A stretch of 64,000 bases of DNA from Channallabes apus. Taxonomy: Eukaryota > Chordata > Actinopteri > Siluriformes > Clariidae. Position 1 is the first letter of the stretch, and each line of letters begins with the position of its first letter. The position numbers and the translations under genes were made by a program. The DNA lies in assembly GCA_030522415.1 (NCBI GenBank), contig CM060112.1, positions 15,126,227 to 15,190,226 on the forward strand, read 5' to 3'. This document shows, piece by piece, positions 23,401 to 33,743 of this stretch. Under the pieces are notes generated by a model. It made no database searches, had not been told where the DNA came from, and saw only the letters and a list, made by a program, of their open reading frames with translations.

Positions 23401-23738
23401 GTACCAGAAAATAAGATGCTTCCAACAGGCTTGCAATTGTTTCAAAATAATGACAAGTATTTTCATTTTCTTTTGTTCCAGGCATCATTCTGATGATGAG
23501 CATTTGTGAGAAAGTTGATGTCTACGAGTTCATCCCATCCAAAAGACACACGAGTCTGTGTCACTACTATGAGCGGTACTATGACTTCGCCTGCACCCTA
23601 GGAGCATATCACCCGCTCTTTTATGAGAAGCTCTTCATCAGAACAATGAGCACTGTGTCTTTGGATGAACTTATGACAAAGGGCAAAGTCACACTTCCAG
23701 GGTTTAGTCAGTTCACCTGCTCAGGACAAGAAGTGTAA
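12002..23738 (+). CDS. st6gal2: Beta-galactoside alpha-2,6-sialyltransferase 2-like, 5 coding exons
   Basis: Transfers sialic acid from CMP-sialic acid in alpha-2,6 linkage to terminal galactose of N-acetyllactosamine glycans in the Golgi lumen. Joined exons are 12002-12617, 20841-20938, 21054-21155, 21504-21678 and 23482-23738; all introns are GT/AG and the sum is 1248 nt, 415 residues. Visible parts: short basic cytosolic tail, one type II membrane anchor at about residues 9-26, stem and catalytic domain. The L-sialylmotif starts at Cys187 (CAVVSSAGS) and runs across exons 1-2; the S-motif is [13 protein letters not shown] across exons 4-5; the late HPLFYEK supplies the VS motif. Exons 3-5 resemble ST6GAL2 more than ST6GAL1 ([18 protein letters not shown]), and ecrg4 and nck2 nearby support ST6GAL2. 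It is shorter than human ST6GAL2 (529 residues), mainly in the stem. Which fish ohnolog it is cannot be decided here. Confidence 0.88.
12960..13560 (+). mobile_element. Decayed Tc1-like element fragment in st6gal2 intron 1
   Basis: An open stretch with [10 protein letters not shown] is followed by frame breaks and a catalytic-type string VMWSDE near 13350-13365. The string atcatcagctga then ttgccac near 13480 is shared with an inverted relative at 22330-22360. No intact ends were found. Confidence 0.45.
13889..15795 (-). pseudogene. LINE reverse transcriptase, split by a frameshift
   Basis: The first part (15795-14740) includes [28 protein letters not shown] and [13 protein letters not shown]. 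Near 14740-14755 the frame shifts just before the catalytic [12 protein letters not shown], after which the thumb and C-terminal region continue ([28 protein letters not shown]) to a stop at 13889. With two breaks the element cannot make one polyprotein. Confidence 0.85.
15761..17035 (-). pseudogene. LINE endonuclease domain ORF
   Basis: 424 codons. The apurinic-like endonuclease is shown by [19 protein letters not shown], the central [19 protein letters not shown] and the terminal SDHHAVMF, in family order. The frame ends in KDHVELQGG where relatives continue into the reverse transcriptase; a frame change near 15785 breaks the polyprotein. Confidence 0.85.
17516..18486. other. Intronic DNA with repeat scraps
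   Basis: 17524-17546 is a scrap of another LINE RT (minus-strand GVPQGSVL coding). 18165-18345 has repeated gttgggt and tgacccaac strings, as in small fish inverted-repeat elements. No exon is visible. Confidence 0.4.
18487..19057 (-). mobile_element. Probable solo LTR
   Basis: A 571-bp block beginning tgtaac and ending gtgaca, flanked by a short repeat tatc on each side. A related 533-bp block with the same ends is at 35342-35874. Read on the minus strand it has the U3-R-U5 order: a tataaaag box near 18895 and AATAAA near 18570. No gag or pol sequence is present, so it is likely a recombined solo LTR of an old LTR retrotransposon. Confidence 0.6.
19058..20235. other. st6gal2 intron 1 continuation, no exon seen
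   Basis: Contains a (ct)n/(ca)n tract near 19970-19995. The open frames at 19430-19636 and 19640-19855 lack domain features. Confidence 0.4.
20236..20520. repeat. L2-type tail fragment followed by A-rich and (TA)n microsatellite
   Basis: gattcaattcaattttattt then atagcgcttttaacaatggt is the LINE tail. A-rich runs follow, then (ta)n at 20387-20422. The tract lies 320 bp before st6gal2 exon 2. Confidence 0.65.
20841..20938 (+). CDS. st6gal2: st6gal2 exon 2 (L-sialylmotif)
   Basis: Acceptor gtcaatag and donor cag|gttatg. It encodes [20 protein letters not shown] and [13 protein letters not shown], the second half of the L-sialylmotif that binds CMP-sialic acid. Confidence 0.92.
21054..21155 (+). 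CDS. st6gal2: st6gal2 exon 3
   Basis: Acceptor atttcacag, donor aaag|gtgagt, 34 codons in phase 0. It encodes [17 protein letters not shown] and [15 protein letters not shown]; the VAWDP string is typical of ST6GAL2 rather than ST6GAL1. Confidence 0.92.
21504..21678 (+). CDS. st6gal2: st6gal2 exon 4
   Basis: Acceptor tttcacag, donor ttatag|gttaga. It encodes [28 protein letters not shown] and ends in [12 protein letters not shown], the start of the S-sialylmotif, which contacts donor and acceptor. Confidence 0.92.
21850..22122 (-). mobile_element. SINE-like repeat family A, minus orientation
   Basis: Reverse complement of the family A body and head: gggcctggagcctatcccag at the start and gacagtgctaaccactaaac near the end. 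Diverged from the 3927 copy. It lies in st6gal2 intron 4. Confidence 0.65.
22215..22863 (-). mobile_element. Decayed Tc1-like element fragment
   Basis: Ends at 22863 with ttttttgccaggcagtgt, an inverted terminal-like motif of a Tc1 family whose other end motif (acactgcc-agccaaaaat) occurs at 26753. The interior holds a degenerate minus-strand transposase around ggtcaatctggactcaactg. It shares blocks with 12960-13560. Confidence 0.4.
22935..23215 (-). mobile_element. SINE-like repeat family A, degraded
   Basis: cattcagggttgtggggacctggagcctat-type start and tgttaaccact end in the order of the family A reverse complement. Confidence 0.45.
23482..23738 (+). CDS. st6gal2: st6gal2 exon 5 and stop
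   Basis: Acceptor tttgttccag. It completes the S-motif, then gives [20 protein letters not shown], the motif VS region AYHPLFYEK, and a C-terminal [14 protein letters not shown] before TAA at 23736-23738. Confidence 0.92.
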
Positions 23739-23778
23739 TAAAGAGACAAGCATAAATCCACTGCTCCTATAAAATAAA
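23737..23778 (+). terminator. Candidate st6gal2 polyadenylation signals
   Basis: AATAAA occurs overlapping the stop codon (23737-23742) and again at 23773-23778. The second would give a usable but very short 3' UTR; longer forms cannot be excluded. Confidence 0.35.
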
Positions 23779-24067
23779 AATGTCATATTTCAAAATTGAA
23801 ATATGAAAATACCAGAGAAGTTTTACTTTTGTTTCGAAAGGAACAAAATATATTTTGGTGTATTTATTCTTTTTTTGAGTATTATTTAAAAGTGGAATCC
23901 TTTCCAAGAAACGTTCAAAAACCTACACTCCTTATATTTTAACTTAAACCTTTAAAGTTCCTTTTACAAAAAATTAAGGTTTCTTCATCTCATCAGGACA
24001 ATTACTATGTTGTATATCATTTAAGTGTGCTCAGTTTATGCAGTCATTGCAGTTTAGCATCCAATCA

Positions 24068-24640
24068 TATTCTTTTCTTCTTCTTCTTCTTTGTCTTTTG
24101 GCCATTCCCTTTCAGGGGTCACCACAGCGAATCATCTGCCTCCATCCCACCCTATCCTCTATGCATCTTCTTCTTTCACACCAACTAACTTCATGTCATC
24201 ACTTACTGCATCCATAAATCTCCATGTTGGTCTTCCTCTAGACTCCTGCCTGGCAGTTATACAAATATATATTAATATATATATATAGATATACAAAAAT
24301 CTCTCATCTGAACATGTCTGAACACCTCAGTCTGGCCTCATTGACGTTGTCTCCAAAACATCTCACATGGGTTGTCTCTCAGATGAACACATTTTTTATC
24401 CTATCCATCCTTGTCACCTCCAAAGAGAACCTCAACATCTTCATCTCTGCTACCTCCAACTCTGCCTCCTGTCTTTTCTTCAGTGTCACTGTTTCTAAGC
24501 TGTAGAGCATCGCTGGCCCAAACACTGTCTTCTACACCTTTCCTTTCATTCTCGCTGATACTCTTTTATCACATAACACACCTGACACTTTTCTCCACTT
24601 GTTTCATAATTCATTGTATCGACTCAATTTCATCAATATA
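24068..24640. repeat. Probable RTE/Rex3-type LINE 3' fragment
   Basis: tggccattccctttcagggg followed by tcaccacagcgaatcatctg and tgttggtcttcctctagact is a string set common at the 3' part of fish RTE-clade LINEs. No RT motif is included. Confidence 0.4.
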
Positions 24641-26198
24641 GAGAAAAAGATTTTGACCTTCTCATGCTACATAATATAGTTAATTGTAAAGTTGTCTGTT
24701 TTTCCTAAATAGGAATAAACCAGCATACTGCAGTTTGGAGCTTGAGGTTAAGCACCTCTGAACCCACTCTCCTTTGCAAATATCTGCTAATATTACCTGA
24801 TTATATTCAAATAAGGTAGCCTGTTTTTTTTCTAATGCCAGGTTAGATTAGACTTTTCGGTGAGATGTGTTTACGTTTAATCATCTGTTTTCATCTGTAG
24901 TTTCACTTAGGTATAATTTCTCAGTATTTTTGTCCACACCAAGTGACTGGAAGCTGCTGTAGGACACAAATGGGGGATAATTAATGTCTGCTGCTATATA
25001 ATGTACCGTGTGACAACACCAAACAAGACAGGCCCAGAGAACAAGGATCAAAATTAGAAAATGTACTAAGGTTTTCATTCTTTCATATTTCATTAGTAAC
25101 CCCTATATTCAGGTTAGGGTCATAATAAACCTAACCCAAAAACATTGGGAGCAGTTGGGGAGGAATAAACTCTGAATGGGATGTCAGTCTTTTGCAGGGG
25201 AATAAGTCAACATGTCAATACGTTTACATAATGTTGCACACACAGATAATGAGTTGGGAGTAGACCTTCTCCTATGCGTCTAGTGAATTACTCATTACTC
25301 ATTGTACTCATTTGTACAAAAAGTGAAACTTGCAGCTGTATGTAATCTATAGCCCAATAAAGTTATCCATGCTTTCACCACTCAACATGATACCAGTTTG
25401 TTTAGCTATTGTTTTGTGACGTACTTTATTAAATCAACTGGGGATACACTGATAATAAAGCTAAAAGAGAAAATATTGTAATATTTCACCTATCGAGTTA
25501 AACATTAAACAACAAATTTATGTATTATGGAACAATGACAGTAATCAAATTAAATGGCATAAATGAGCTATAATCATTTACAGTAATTGTAATAATCATT
25601 GTATACTATGCATGTAAACATAATGACTGATTCACACACTTGTTCTCAATTAGGAACAACTTGGAGTCACCAGTTCACTTACTGATTTTTTTTTTTTGAA
25701 CATGGAAGGAGACCATAGAACCTGGAGGAAACCTGCAAAATATTCTTTAAATTTAAAGTATTTATCTTGTATTATTAACCACGCTTTGAAGATCGACCCC
25801 ATTTGTTAAAATATTTCATGATATATAAAAGTTTTCACAGCTTCTTGCACTTAATCGAAAAGTTTGATTTGTTTTTCTCAGTTCCTGCCTTGCTATTTTA
25901 TCTGCTAGAAGTCATGAGTTTTTTCCCTTAATTGCACTTTTTCTTTCTTAAAATTTTTTTTTTTTTACATAAAGCACAAATGTGGACCCAATTTCATTCT
26001 CCGTGGTTTTATTAATTCTATCCATAGAAAAAACAAACGATTAAAAAGTTCCACAATCAAATTTGACTCGTCTGAAATGTGCATCACTAGACAAAAACTA
26101 GAAGTATATAAAGGCCTAGAATTATTTATCATGCTATATTAAGAAAACATTAATACTCATTTACAAGACGTAGTCAGTTACTAATTTGAAGATTATGA
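24641..26198. other. Intergenic DNA between st6gal2 and ecrg4 (convergent 3' ends)
   Basis: No exon found. A candidate minus-strand AATAAA for ecrg4 lies at 26013-26008, about 190 bp beyond its stop. Confidence 0.4.
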
Positions 26199-26348
26199 TT
26201 AATAATAATCATAGTTGACATTGGCTCCATGTCTGATGGCGCTGGCATCCTGCCCTGCCATTGCAGCGTTCTCATCATGATGATGCTGTCGACCCTGATC
26301 GTTAGCTTTGGCATGGTCCATCCAGTAAGCCAGATCTGTCTCAAGTCT
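26199..26348 (-). CDS. ecrg4: ecrg4 exon 3 and stop
   Basis: Acceptor tatctacag, 49 codons then TAA at 26201-26199. It encodes [17 protein letters not shown] and ends [12 protein letters not shown]. Confidence 0.92.
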   Translation of the reverse strand, partial: RLETDLAYWMDHAKANDQGRQHHHDENAAMAGQDASAIRHGANVNYDYY

Positions 26349-29300
26349 CTGTAGATAGGAAGCAAAGTGTCAATATTAGATCAATATTCTATAATTATAT
26401 CTATATATATTATAATTATATAATATGATTTATTGATAATAAATCAAGGTACTTTTGCAAAGTGTACAACGATGCTTTCCCTTGCACTCAGCAATCACAT
26501 ATTTGCCATTTTCAGTAAGTTAGGAGGCATCTTTAATTACACACCCTGCAGACATGTCCAATGCTTGTGCTGTGCTGTCTGTATCATCTTCCCTGCTCAT
26601 AGCTGTAGGCATTTAAAAATGTTTACGCATTAACTTATGTAAGTTTCATGAACTCTTTAAGGAGGGCTTATAGTCGAAATGATCCTAGTGTTCTTCTGTG
26701 TTCTTACAGTCAATTACCTCATCTACATTTCAAAAATGACTATAGAAGATACACTGCCCAGCCAAAAATAATAATAAAAAACAGTCGCACATTCTAATAT
26801 ACAGCAATTTGGCATGCAATGTGATGGCCAGTTCTTATGTGAAGATTATTTTACACTTTTACAAACTTGAGTCCAGGGATATCCACGTGGCATCAAGGAA
26901 GATATTGAACAATAATCTACCAAAAATGGAGTATTAATTTAAATGAGCTTTTCATGATCACATTTGGACCAATTAGAATTTCTAATACTGTATACTGTAA
27001 CAGCACAGCAATATAAAGCAGGAGAGGAGGGAACGATGATCAGGATTGGAATTCCTGAGTTTTGTGGTCGCCTGCCAGATGACAGTTTTTACTTTTTTTT
27101 TTAAGCTAAAAATTTCCTTCTTTTTTTTTTTGGATATTCATTAGATTTGTTTTCAGTTTTAAAAATAGTCAAGTTGAACGATTTGATTAAACTCACAGCC
27201 TCATCGTAACCCATGTGCATGAACTGCTGGATCCACTGCTGGACATCTGGGCGGCTGCGATCCCACAGGCTTCGCCGAGGTCTCCGGATAGCTGACAGGA
27301 ATTCCTTAGCTTTTACATGTGGGATCACAAGTTCGTCTGCAGGTCTGCGCTGGACTGTGAAATGAATATTGAGAGCTGCATTCACTGGTTCTGTTTGACA
27401 GGTGTTATTTTCTAGCTTTATCATACTGATTGCTAGATCAATCTCACAATAAGACCTGACGAGCGTGGAAAATAATATGAAAACAAGATGTGTTCCAAAA
27501 TCTATGCATAAAGCACAGATAAATCAAATTCCTGTCTCTGGCGCAGCAGCATATACGTGTAGGAAAAATCCACCCTAAATTATTTAAATATAATCTTTTT
27601 TTTAATTAAAAAGTATAAAAGTGGTCTTTAATGGCTTTTGAGATTTATTTAATAATCACTTTCTGAGGTGCCCTTTTAAACCACTACATTATCTGAAATG
27701 CTGTTCGACTACCTTCTGATAGAGGTTTATATCTATTGTATACCTATTTATATCTACTGTATACCTAAAGACGCAGATGCAGAAGTGCCTTTGTTCTTAT
27801 ACCATAATTATCTTTTAGATAACAGATAAAAGCTGCTACAGATGCTTTGCATAACTGTACTGCATTCCAGGCTCAAAGTTTGTTGACTTTAATACTTCTG
27901 GATTTGCCTTAAGATTATGATTTAACAGCCTCAGAGTGGCGCAGCGGTAAAGCGCTCGCCCTGTCATCCAGAGATCGCTGGTTCGAACCCCGGAGGCATA
28001 GAGCCGGAGGCATAGAGAGAGCTGATTGGCCGAGCTCTCTCAGGGGGGAGGGATTAGAGGTACTTGTGCTCCCACATTAATCACGGCTCTACAGCCAATC
28101 AGGGGCGTCTGTGAGCTCGCGCACGCGAAAGGAGCGGCTAGCGTTTTCCTCCGAGTGTGTTACTCCGCCCCTAATGGTGCGTGAGCAAGCAGTTCGAAAA
28201 GATGCGATCGGCTGACGTCACGCGGTTCGGAGGAAACACATGATAGTCTTCGCCCTCCCGACTGAATGGTAGTGGTAGCCTTAATGTGGGAGCGCCCCCT
28301 AGCGACGGGGAGGAATTGGCCACGACTATATTGGGAAGAAAAATTGGAAAAACCAAAAAAATAATTAACAAAAAAAATAACTAATCAAAGCTAAAGGTGG
28401 TCTAATTATAATACTAGACCATATTATAGATAACATAATATAATGCACAGTTTTTGGTCAGGCAGTGTGTTTCAATATAAACACATTTCATTGTTTCAGG
28501 CTGGGGTTCTCCCAGGTACTCTCAGTTGCTTCACTTCATTTCTCAAATCAGAATTGAAAACTTCACATCATCTAGTCATTTATGCATAAAAGCTATTTCT
28601 CTCTCTCTTTTTTAAATCTTTTTTTTCACTTTCATGCAAATGATTACATACAGCTGTCTTCTGTTTCCTACAGTACGTTGTCAGTTGCTTGTGTAATGTT
28701 GATAAAAATGTATTATACTGCTTTTCAATGTACATACAGTATAACATTATGCTCGAAGTGGCTACCGACACATTACCATCTCTTTTCTTCAGTATCTTGC
28801 TCAGTGTACTTTCACCTGATCCACCTGGAACAAACAATTACACTGTTGTTCAGTACTGTAATAAAATCTCAAATAGGCATTTGTTCAATTTAGTGATTAT
28901 CCTCATGTCAAGGAGTGATCTACAGTATGGATGACAAGATTCATCATCAGGTATTGGTGCTTTTACCATGATGTATGTCTTTCACTGGTCAATACTTGGG
29001 GCTAGCACAGTATAATTTTCCCATAGAGAATTAAATGTTCTGCAAATTTAAAATATTCTTGTTAATCCGGCCCATGGTACAGGTTACATTTCACCTGATA
29101 TATTCCAGAAAAGCCAAACATGCTTTCATTGCTTAAACTACAAGGACATGTTACTGGGTCTAGACTTCTAGTTCCTTCTTTTTTAACAATGTAAATTTCC
29201 TAATAGTTTCACTTCAGTTACTTAAATGTCTTAATATGCATTTCCATTTCTACATTTTTCATTATGCAACTAGAGGTTCACATTGAACTTTCCAGCTTGT

Positions 29301-29940
29301 TGATTACCAAAATACTGTAACATTACGTCCCAGAATCTTTACTTTACATTAATTCCCACTGTCCTACTGTCATATTTTATATGGAAATGATAATGCTAAA
29401 AATAGATAATACATTTCCTGTAAACACATTCTTTTCAAGTGACCGAAGCCTTTCTCTACATGCACGTGCATTAAAGATATGAGGAAATGCAAAACAGCCC
29501 AAAATAAATACATATTTCAACATAGCAGAATGTCTTGCTATCAGACCTCTAGTTTTTTTGTCCCCTATAAGCAGCAAGGAAAGTTTATTCCAATTCCAAC
29601 AACAGGGTTTAGAGATGCTGTACTTTAGGGTCGTAAGGGTTCTGCTAAACCTGTGCTCGCTGGATTGTCTTTTATCATGATAATACTACACAGTTAATAA
29701 AAACAGTCAGGTTTTAAGTGGTCATTTAAATCCTAAGCCACAATTTCTGCAAAATGCTGATAGTGCACACTGAACTGGAAATGGGAACAAATGAAAAAGC
29801 ATAACAGCAAAAACATTTTAAAAGAGGAATTAAAATTGAGCAAGGGATTATTTTAGAGGTATTAACAAACCTGAGGTGTTGCAGAGGATGAAGATGATGA
29901 GAAAGAGCAAAGCTTTTATATAAACGCCGTAGAGCTTCAT
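26199..29940 (-). CDS. ecrg4: Augurin (ECRG4) precursor, 3 coding exons
   Basis: A secreted pro-peptide of the augurin family, known in mammals as a tumour-suppressor-like and neuroendocrine hormone precursor. Joined exons on minus are 29940-29871, 27354-27197 and 26348-26199, giving 125 residues with GT/AG introns. Residues 1-23 are a signal peptide ([12 protein letters not shown] core). Residues 38-43 (KAKEFL) and the dibasic [13 protein letters not shown] at 47-59 match the family's processing site. The helical core follows (Trp54, Trp64, Gly72-Tyr73, Trp85), and the C-terminus [12 protein letters not shown] matches the conserved C-terminal peptide. It is shorter than human augurin (148): the Tyr-rich insert before the C-terminal peptide is missing and a His-rich stretch (GRQHHHDEN) is present. 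Teleosts can have two copies; which one this is cannot be told. Confidence 0.93.
26349..27196. other. ecrg4 intron 2
   Basis: 848 bp. A Tc1-family terminal-like motif (acactgcccagccaaaaata) occurs at about 26752 with decayed flanking sequence to about 27010; no complete element. Confidence 0.4.
27197..27354 (-). CDS. ecrg4: ecrg4 exon 2
   Basis: Acceptor atttcacag before 27354, donor gct|gtgagt after 27197. It encodes [20 protein letters not shown] through the dibasic site and the core up to MGYDEA. Confidence 0.92.
27932..28345 (+). mobile_element. tRNA-derived SINE-like repeat (family B) in ecrg4 intron 1
   Basis: The head gcctcagagtggcgcagcgg then ggttcgaacccc resembles A and B boxes; the body has gagctgattggccgagctct, ccaatcaggggcgtctgtga and gtcacgcggttcggagga. 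A second copy at 42981-43385 has the same order. A tRNA gene is not intended: no cloverleaf could be completed. Confidence 0.7.
28346..29870. other. ecrg4 intron 1 continuation
   Basis: No exon or recognisable mobile-element protein. A Tc1-like end motif (tttttggtcaggcagtgtg) is at about 28452. Confidence 0.4.
29871..29940 (-). CDS. ecrg4: ecrg4 exon 1 (signal peptide)
   Basis: ATG at 29940-29938, 23 codons plus one base, donor cacctcag|gtttgt. It encodes the hydrophobic secretion signal. This exon is too short to be an obvious open frame but joins in phase to exon 2. Confidence 0.8.
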
Positions 29941-31230
29941 GTCTTTGGTCCTGTAGCTTTGCTGGATCTGTGTGCTTTGAGTTAAAGTATACTATACTAA
30001 GTAATACAGTATAGGCTATAGGAAGACTAGCCCTCAGGACAAAGTGGTGAACATTCCTATTTGAATAAAACCTGCCACTGCCCGTGAAGGAATGCAGCTA
30101 AAAGTTTCTGTAGCTCTCCAACTTGGGATGTAATATGCTCACTGCCATTTTATTAGGAACATCTGTAAACCTCCTTTTGTAGTAACACAATTATTTAATC
30201 TGATAATCATGTGTCAGCGGTCCAGAACAAAAAAATCATGCAGATACAGTACAGTGCTTGAGCTTTGGTTAATGTTCACGTAAAATCTCACGTAAAATGT
30301 TCACGTAAAAAAGAGGGAAAAGTGTGATCTCTGTGACTTTGTCCATGGTGTGTTTGTTGGTACCAGATGGGCTGGTTTGAGTGTGAACAGTATCAAAGTG
30401 GATGGTGGGTGTAAAATCTGTTAACACTGTTTTTTTTGTTGTTTGAGAAAGAAAAAAATAGACTTCAGGGGAACAGCTCATAATGTGAGAGCTATAATAT
30501 GTGTTGGATATTAATGCTGTATATCATAATGTGCTTGAGCACTATAAATAATGTTACCTGACATATGATACATGTGGACATGGCTAATCTAAAATGTCCT
30601 GTTAAAAAAAAAAGCTCAATTATATGAGTCTGGGTCTCTGTTTACAAAATAACTAAATTTGATTATTGCATATGTTGGAAAGGACGTTAAACCGTCAGTG
30701 TAAGCCAATTAGATTATACAGTGGCAGAAATGGAGAGAGCTACAGTACAGGAAGTACATGTGGATAGCCTGAGGATAAAGGCTTTTCCACAGTGTTATTT
30801 CAGCCTTCCAGCCACATTCTTTACAACCTTTCAGCACTATATGACTTACACACAGTATCAAGAGCTACAACACGGACAAGGGGGATAAATAAATTATCAA
30901 TTAATGGAATGTGTTTAAACTGACCATACGGAAGCAGGGGGAAAATGCTCTGCTCTTTTACACTGTAAAATGAACTGCAGAGATTGAGCCATGCAGCAAA
31001 ATTTCTCACATATTTATTGCATTCTTGACAATGTTGATTCTGTTTATATACTGTATGAAGTAAAATGATCAATTCTTTAGTGTTTAAAGTTTGCCTCCAT
31101 TATCTAGTGCTCAACAAAGTGACTGTAACATCAAAGACATTTTAACAATCTTAAAGAGATCTTCAGAATAGGTACAGTAGGATAGACAGCATTAGTGTTG
31201 TTGCACAGAACAAAAACAGCACAACCGTCA
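29941..31230. other. Intergenic DNA between ecrg4 and the otospiralin-like gene
   Basis: No exon recognised. A candidate minus-strand AATAAA for the otospiralin-like gene is at 31018-31013, about 215 bp beyond its stop. The ecrg4 promoter probably lies in the first few hundred bases, where a weak tatagtata (near 29990, minus) is the only TATA-like string seen. Confidence 0.4.
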
Positions 31231-31415
31231 TCATTCCTCAGGATCTGGGGAATCATAGCCCAAGCGACTAGCCGAGGGGAAATGAGCCCAGAAGGTCCTG
31301 GCCAGCTCGTCGATTTTTTCATAGCCAGCATGATTGCGCAGCTCTTCGATCCAGCCAAAGAAGTCTGAAGAGGTTAGTGCCCAGTTTGGCATGTCCCGCT
31401 TTTCCCTGGACTCAG
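31231..31415 (-). CDS. Otospiralin-like exon 3 and stop
   Basis: Acceptor ttgattctcag before 31415; 61 codons including TGA at 31233-31231. It encodes the whole mature core with LARTFWAHFP. Confidence 0.9.
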
Positions 31416-33652
31416 CTGAGAATCAATCAGACAGTTAGCCATCGATAACTAATGATTACCGTCCAAAAGAATAAGCAAAACTATGTTTTTTTTTTCTTCT
31501 GATTTTATTATCGTGTCAGTACAAAATGTAAATTGTACAGAGGAATATTTAGATGTGAGAAAAGGAAGCAGCAGTTACAGTTGAGGTTGGGGTGGTGTGT
31601 GGGGAAACAGTGGTGTGTGGGGGAAGAAGAAGCAGGTGTGACGGTCAGAGTTTCACTAAAGGATTGCAGGATGTTCACTAAAATGTAGTATCTACTTTCC
31701 TTATAAAACTGCACAAACTGTGTCTGAAACAAACTGTCGCCAAAGGCTCGTCTCACCAAATACTGACTTTGTTTCACTATTTACTGTTTACTGCACTTTA
31801 TAGACTTTTTTATGTAGAAAAATGTCATGTCATGTGAGTGAGCATGTGCCAATGTGCTGTTATTAACGTGCATTTTATCATCATTTTTTAAATCATATTA
31901 ATGTACAAACCGGATTCCAAAAAAGTTGGGACACTAAACAAATTGTGAATAAAAACTGAATGCAATGATGTGGAGATGGCAAATGTCAATATTTTATTCA
32001 AAATAGAACATAGATGACAGATCAAAAGTTTAAACTGAGAAAATGTATAATTTTAAAGAAAAATATGTTGATTCCAAATTTCACGGTGTCAACAAATCCC
32101 AAAAAAGTTGGGACAAGTAGCAATAAGAGGCTGGAAAAAGTAAATTTGAGCATAACGAAGAGCTGGACGACCAATTAACAGTAATTAGGTTAATTGGCAA
32201 CATGATTGGGTATAAAAAGAGCTTCTCAGAGTGGCAGTGTCTCTCAGAAGCCAAGATGGGTAGAGGATCACCAATTCCCACAATGTTGCGCAGAAAGATA
32301 GTGGAGCAATATCAGAAAGGTGTTACCCAGCGAAAAATTGCAAAGACTTTCAGCGAATTCTGAGAATCTGGAACAATCTCTATGAACCATCTCCACATCA
32401 TTGCATTCAGTTTTTATTCACAATTTGTTTAGTGTCCCAACTTTTTTGGAATCCGGTTTGTAACAAATGTACTGTATCTTTTATGCATATTACTACCCAA
32501 GTTGTTGGGTTTGGGTATGCACTCTACTCTAATTGTAGCAATTTTTTCCCCCTCTAATAAAAATTTGTGCCTGTTGAATATGGTGGAACGTTCAATATTG
32601 CATATTGTTATTATTGTTTAGGCTTTACAGAGTTGAACGTATTATACAGTACATTGTTTAGAAGATTCATGCATTTTATAGTGATGCTCACCTTGGCTTT
32701 CTTCAGCACCTGAAATGACAAGATTTAAACCAGAGTGAATACAATTAATCAGCTTAAACAAAATAAGCTTTGGTCGGATGATCCAATTTCAGATAACAGA
32801 ACTCAAAAATACATTTTCTCAAACACCAGTAGTTTATGTCCACATGCTAAATTGTATTCATTTACTTTACAATGATTCGACGTTTTTCATAAAGATTTAC
32901 TGAAATTATTATTTAAATATAATATTTATTTATATAATTTGTAATTAGCAGTTTATTAAAGCTGCTGTCGGTGCCGTATTAGAAAATTCACATTTTATGA
33001 AGATTTGGCTCTGGTGTTATGGTCAGTGAAGTTATGGCACTTGATTTTGAAAGCATTGATTTCAAGTATTATAATTATTATCCGGCGGAATATGAAGACT
33101 TAATTCAGAATTTGGACACATTTCTGTTGCGAAAATCAAGATTATGAGGAGGGGGGAAATATCTTTAGTGAATATTTTTTTTATTATGCATTATCACTTT
33201 CCTTTATGTAATACATGTATTATAGAAATAATAAACAGAATGCTTTACAAATTTATTTCCCGCAAAAATTCTCTCCCACCAGCTTCATTTCTGACCTCTC
33301 ATTTCAACCTGCAGGAGAACAAAAAACCCACAACTTTCCCTTGAACACAGCAGATCCTTCACTTTCTCCTGTTATTTCTTTTTTTATTTGCTTTTAGCTT
33401 TCTTCTCCCTCTTTCATCTATTACTTGTCTACTTTTATTGTACACTCTCTCTCTCTCTCTCCATTGGGCTAATTCTTACACTCTAATTTCATCATCATCA
33501 TTCAGTATGAAACAGAAAAAAAAAGTAAAAATGAAAAACAACTGGTGTCCCCAAGGACTGAATAAGAAAATCTCTTTTCTATTTTTGATCTACTGAAACT
33601 TTTCTTTTTCTAGTTTTGGCTTTAGAGAGAGGACTATTTCCGGTTGGAGTTA

Positions 33653-33743
<91 letters not shown>

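Noticed and set aside
12002..23738. Naming the sialyltransferase st6gal1
   Set aside because: The L-motif start is ST6GAL1-like and the length fits, but exons 3-5 and the ecrg4-nck2 neighbourhood favour ST6GAL2.
26752..28470. A single Tc1 element spanning matching end motifs at 26752 and 28452
   Set aside because: ecrg4 exon 2 would lie inside it; the ends are more likely two separate fragments.
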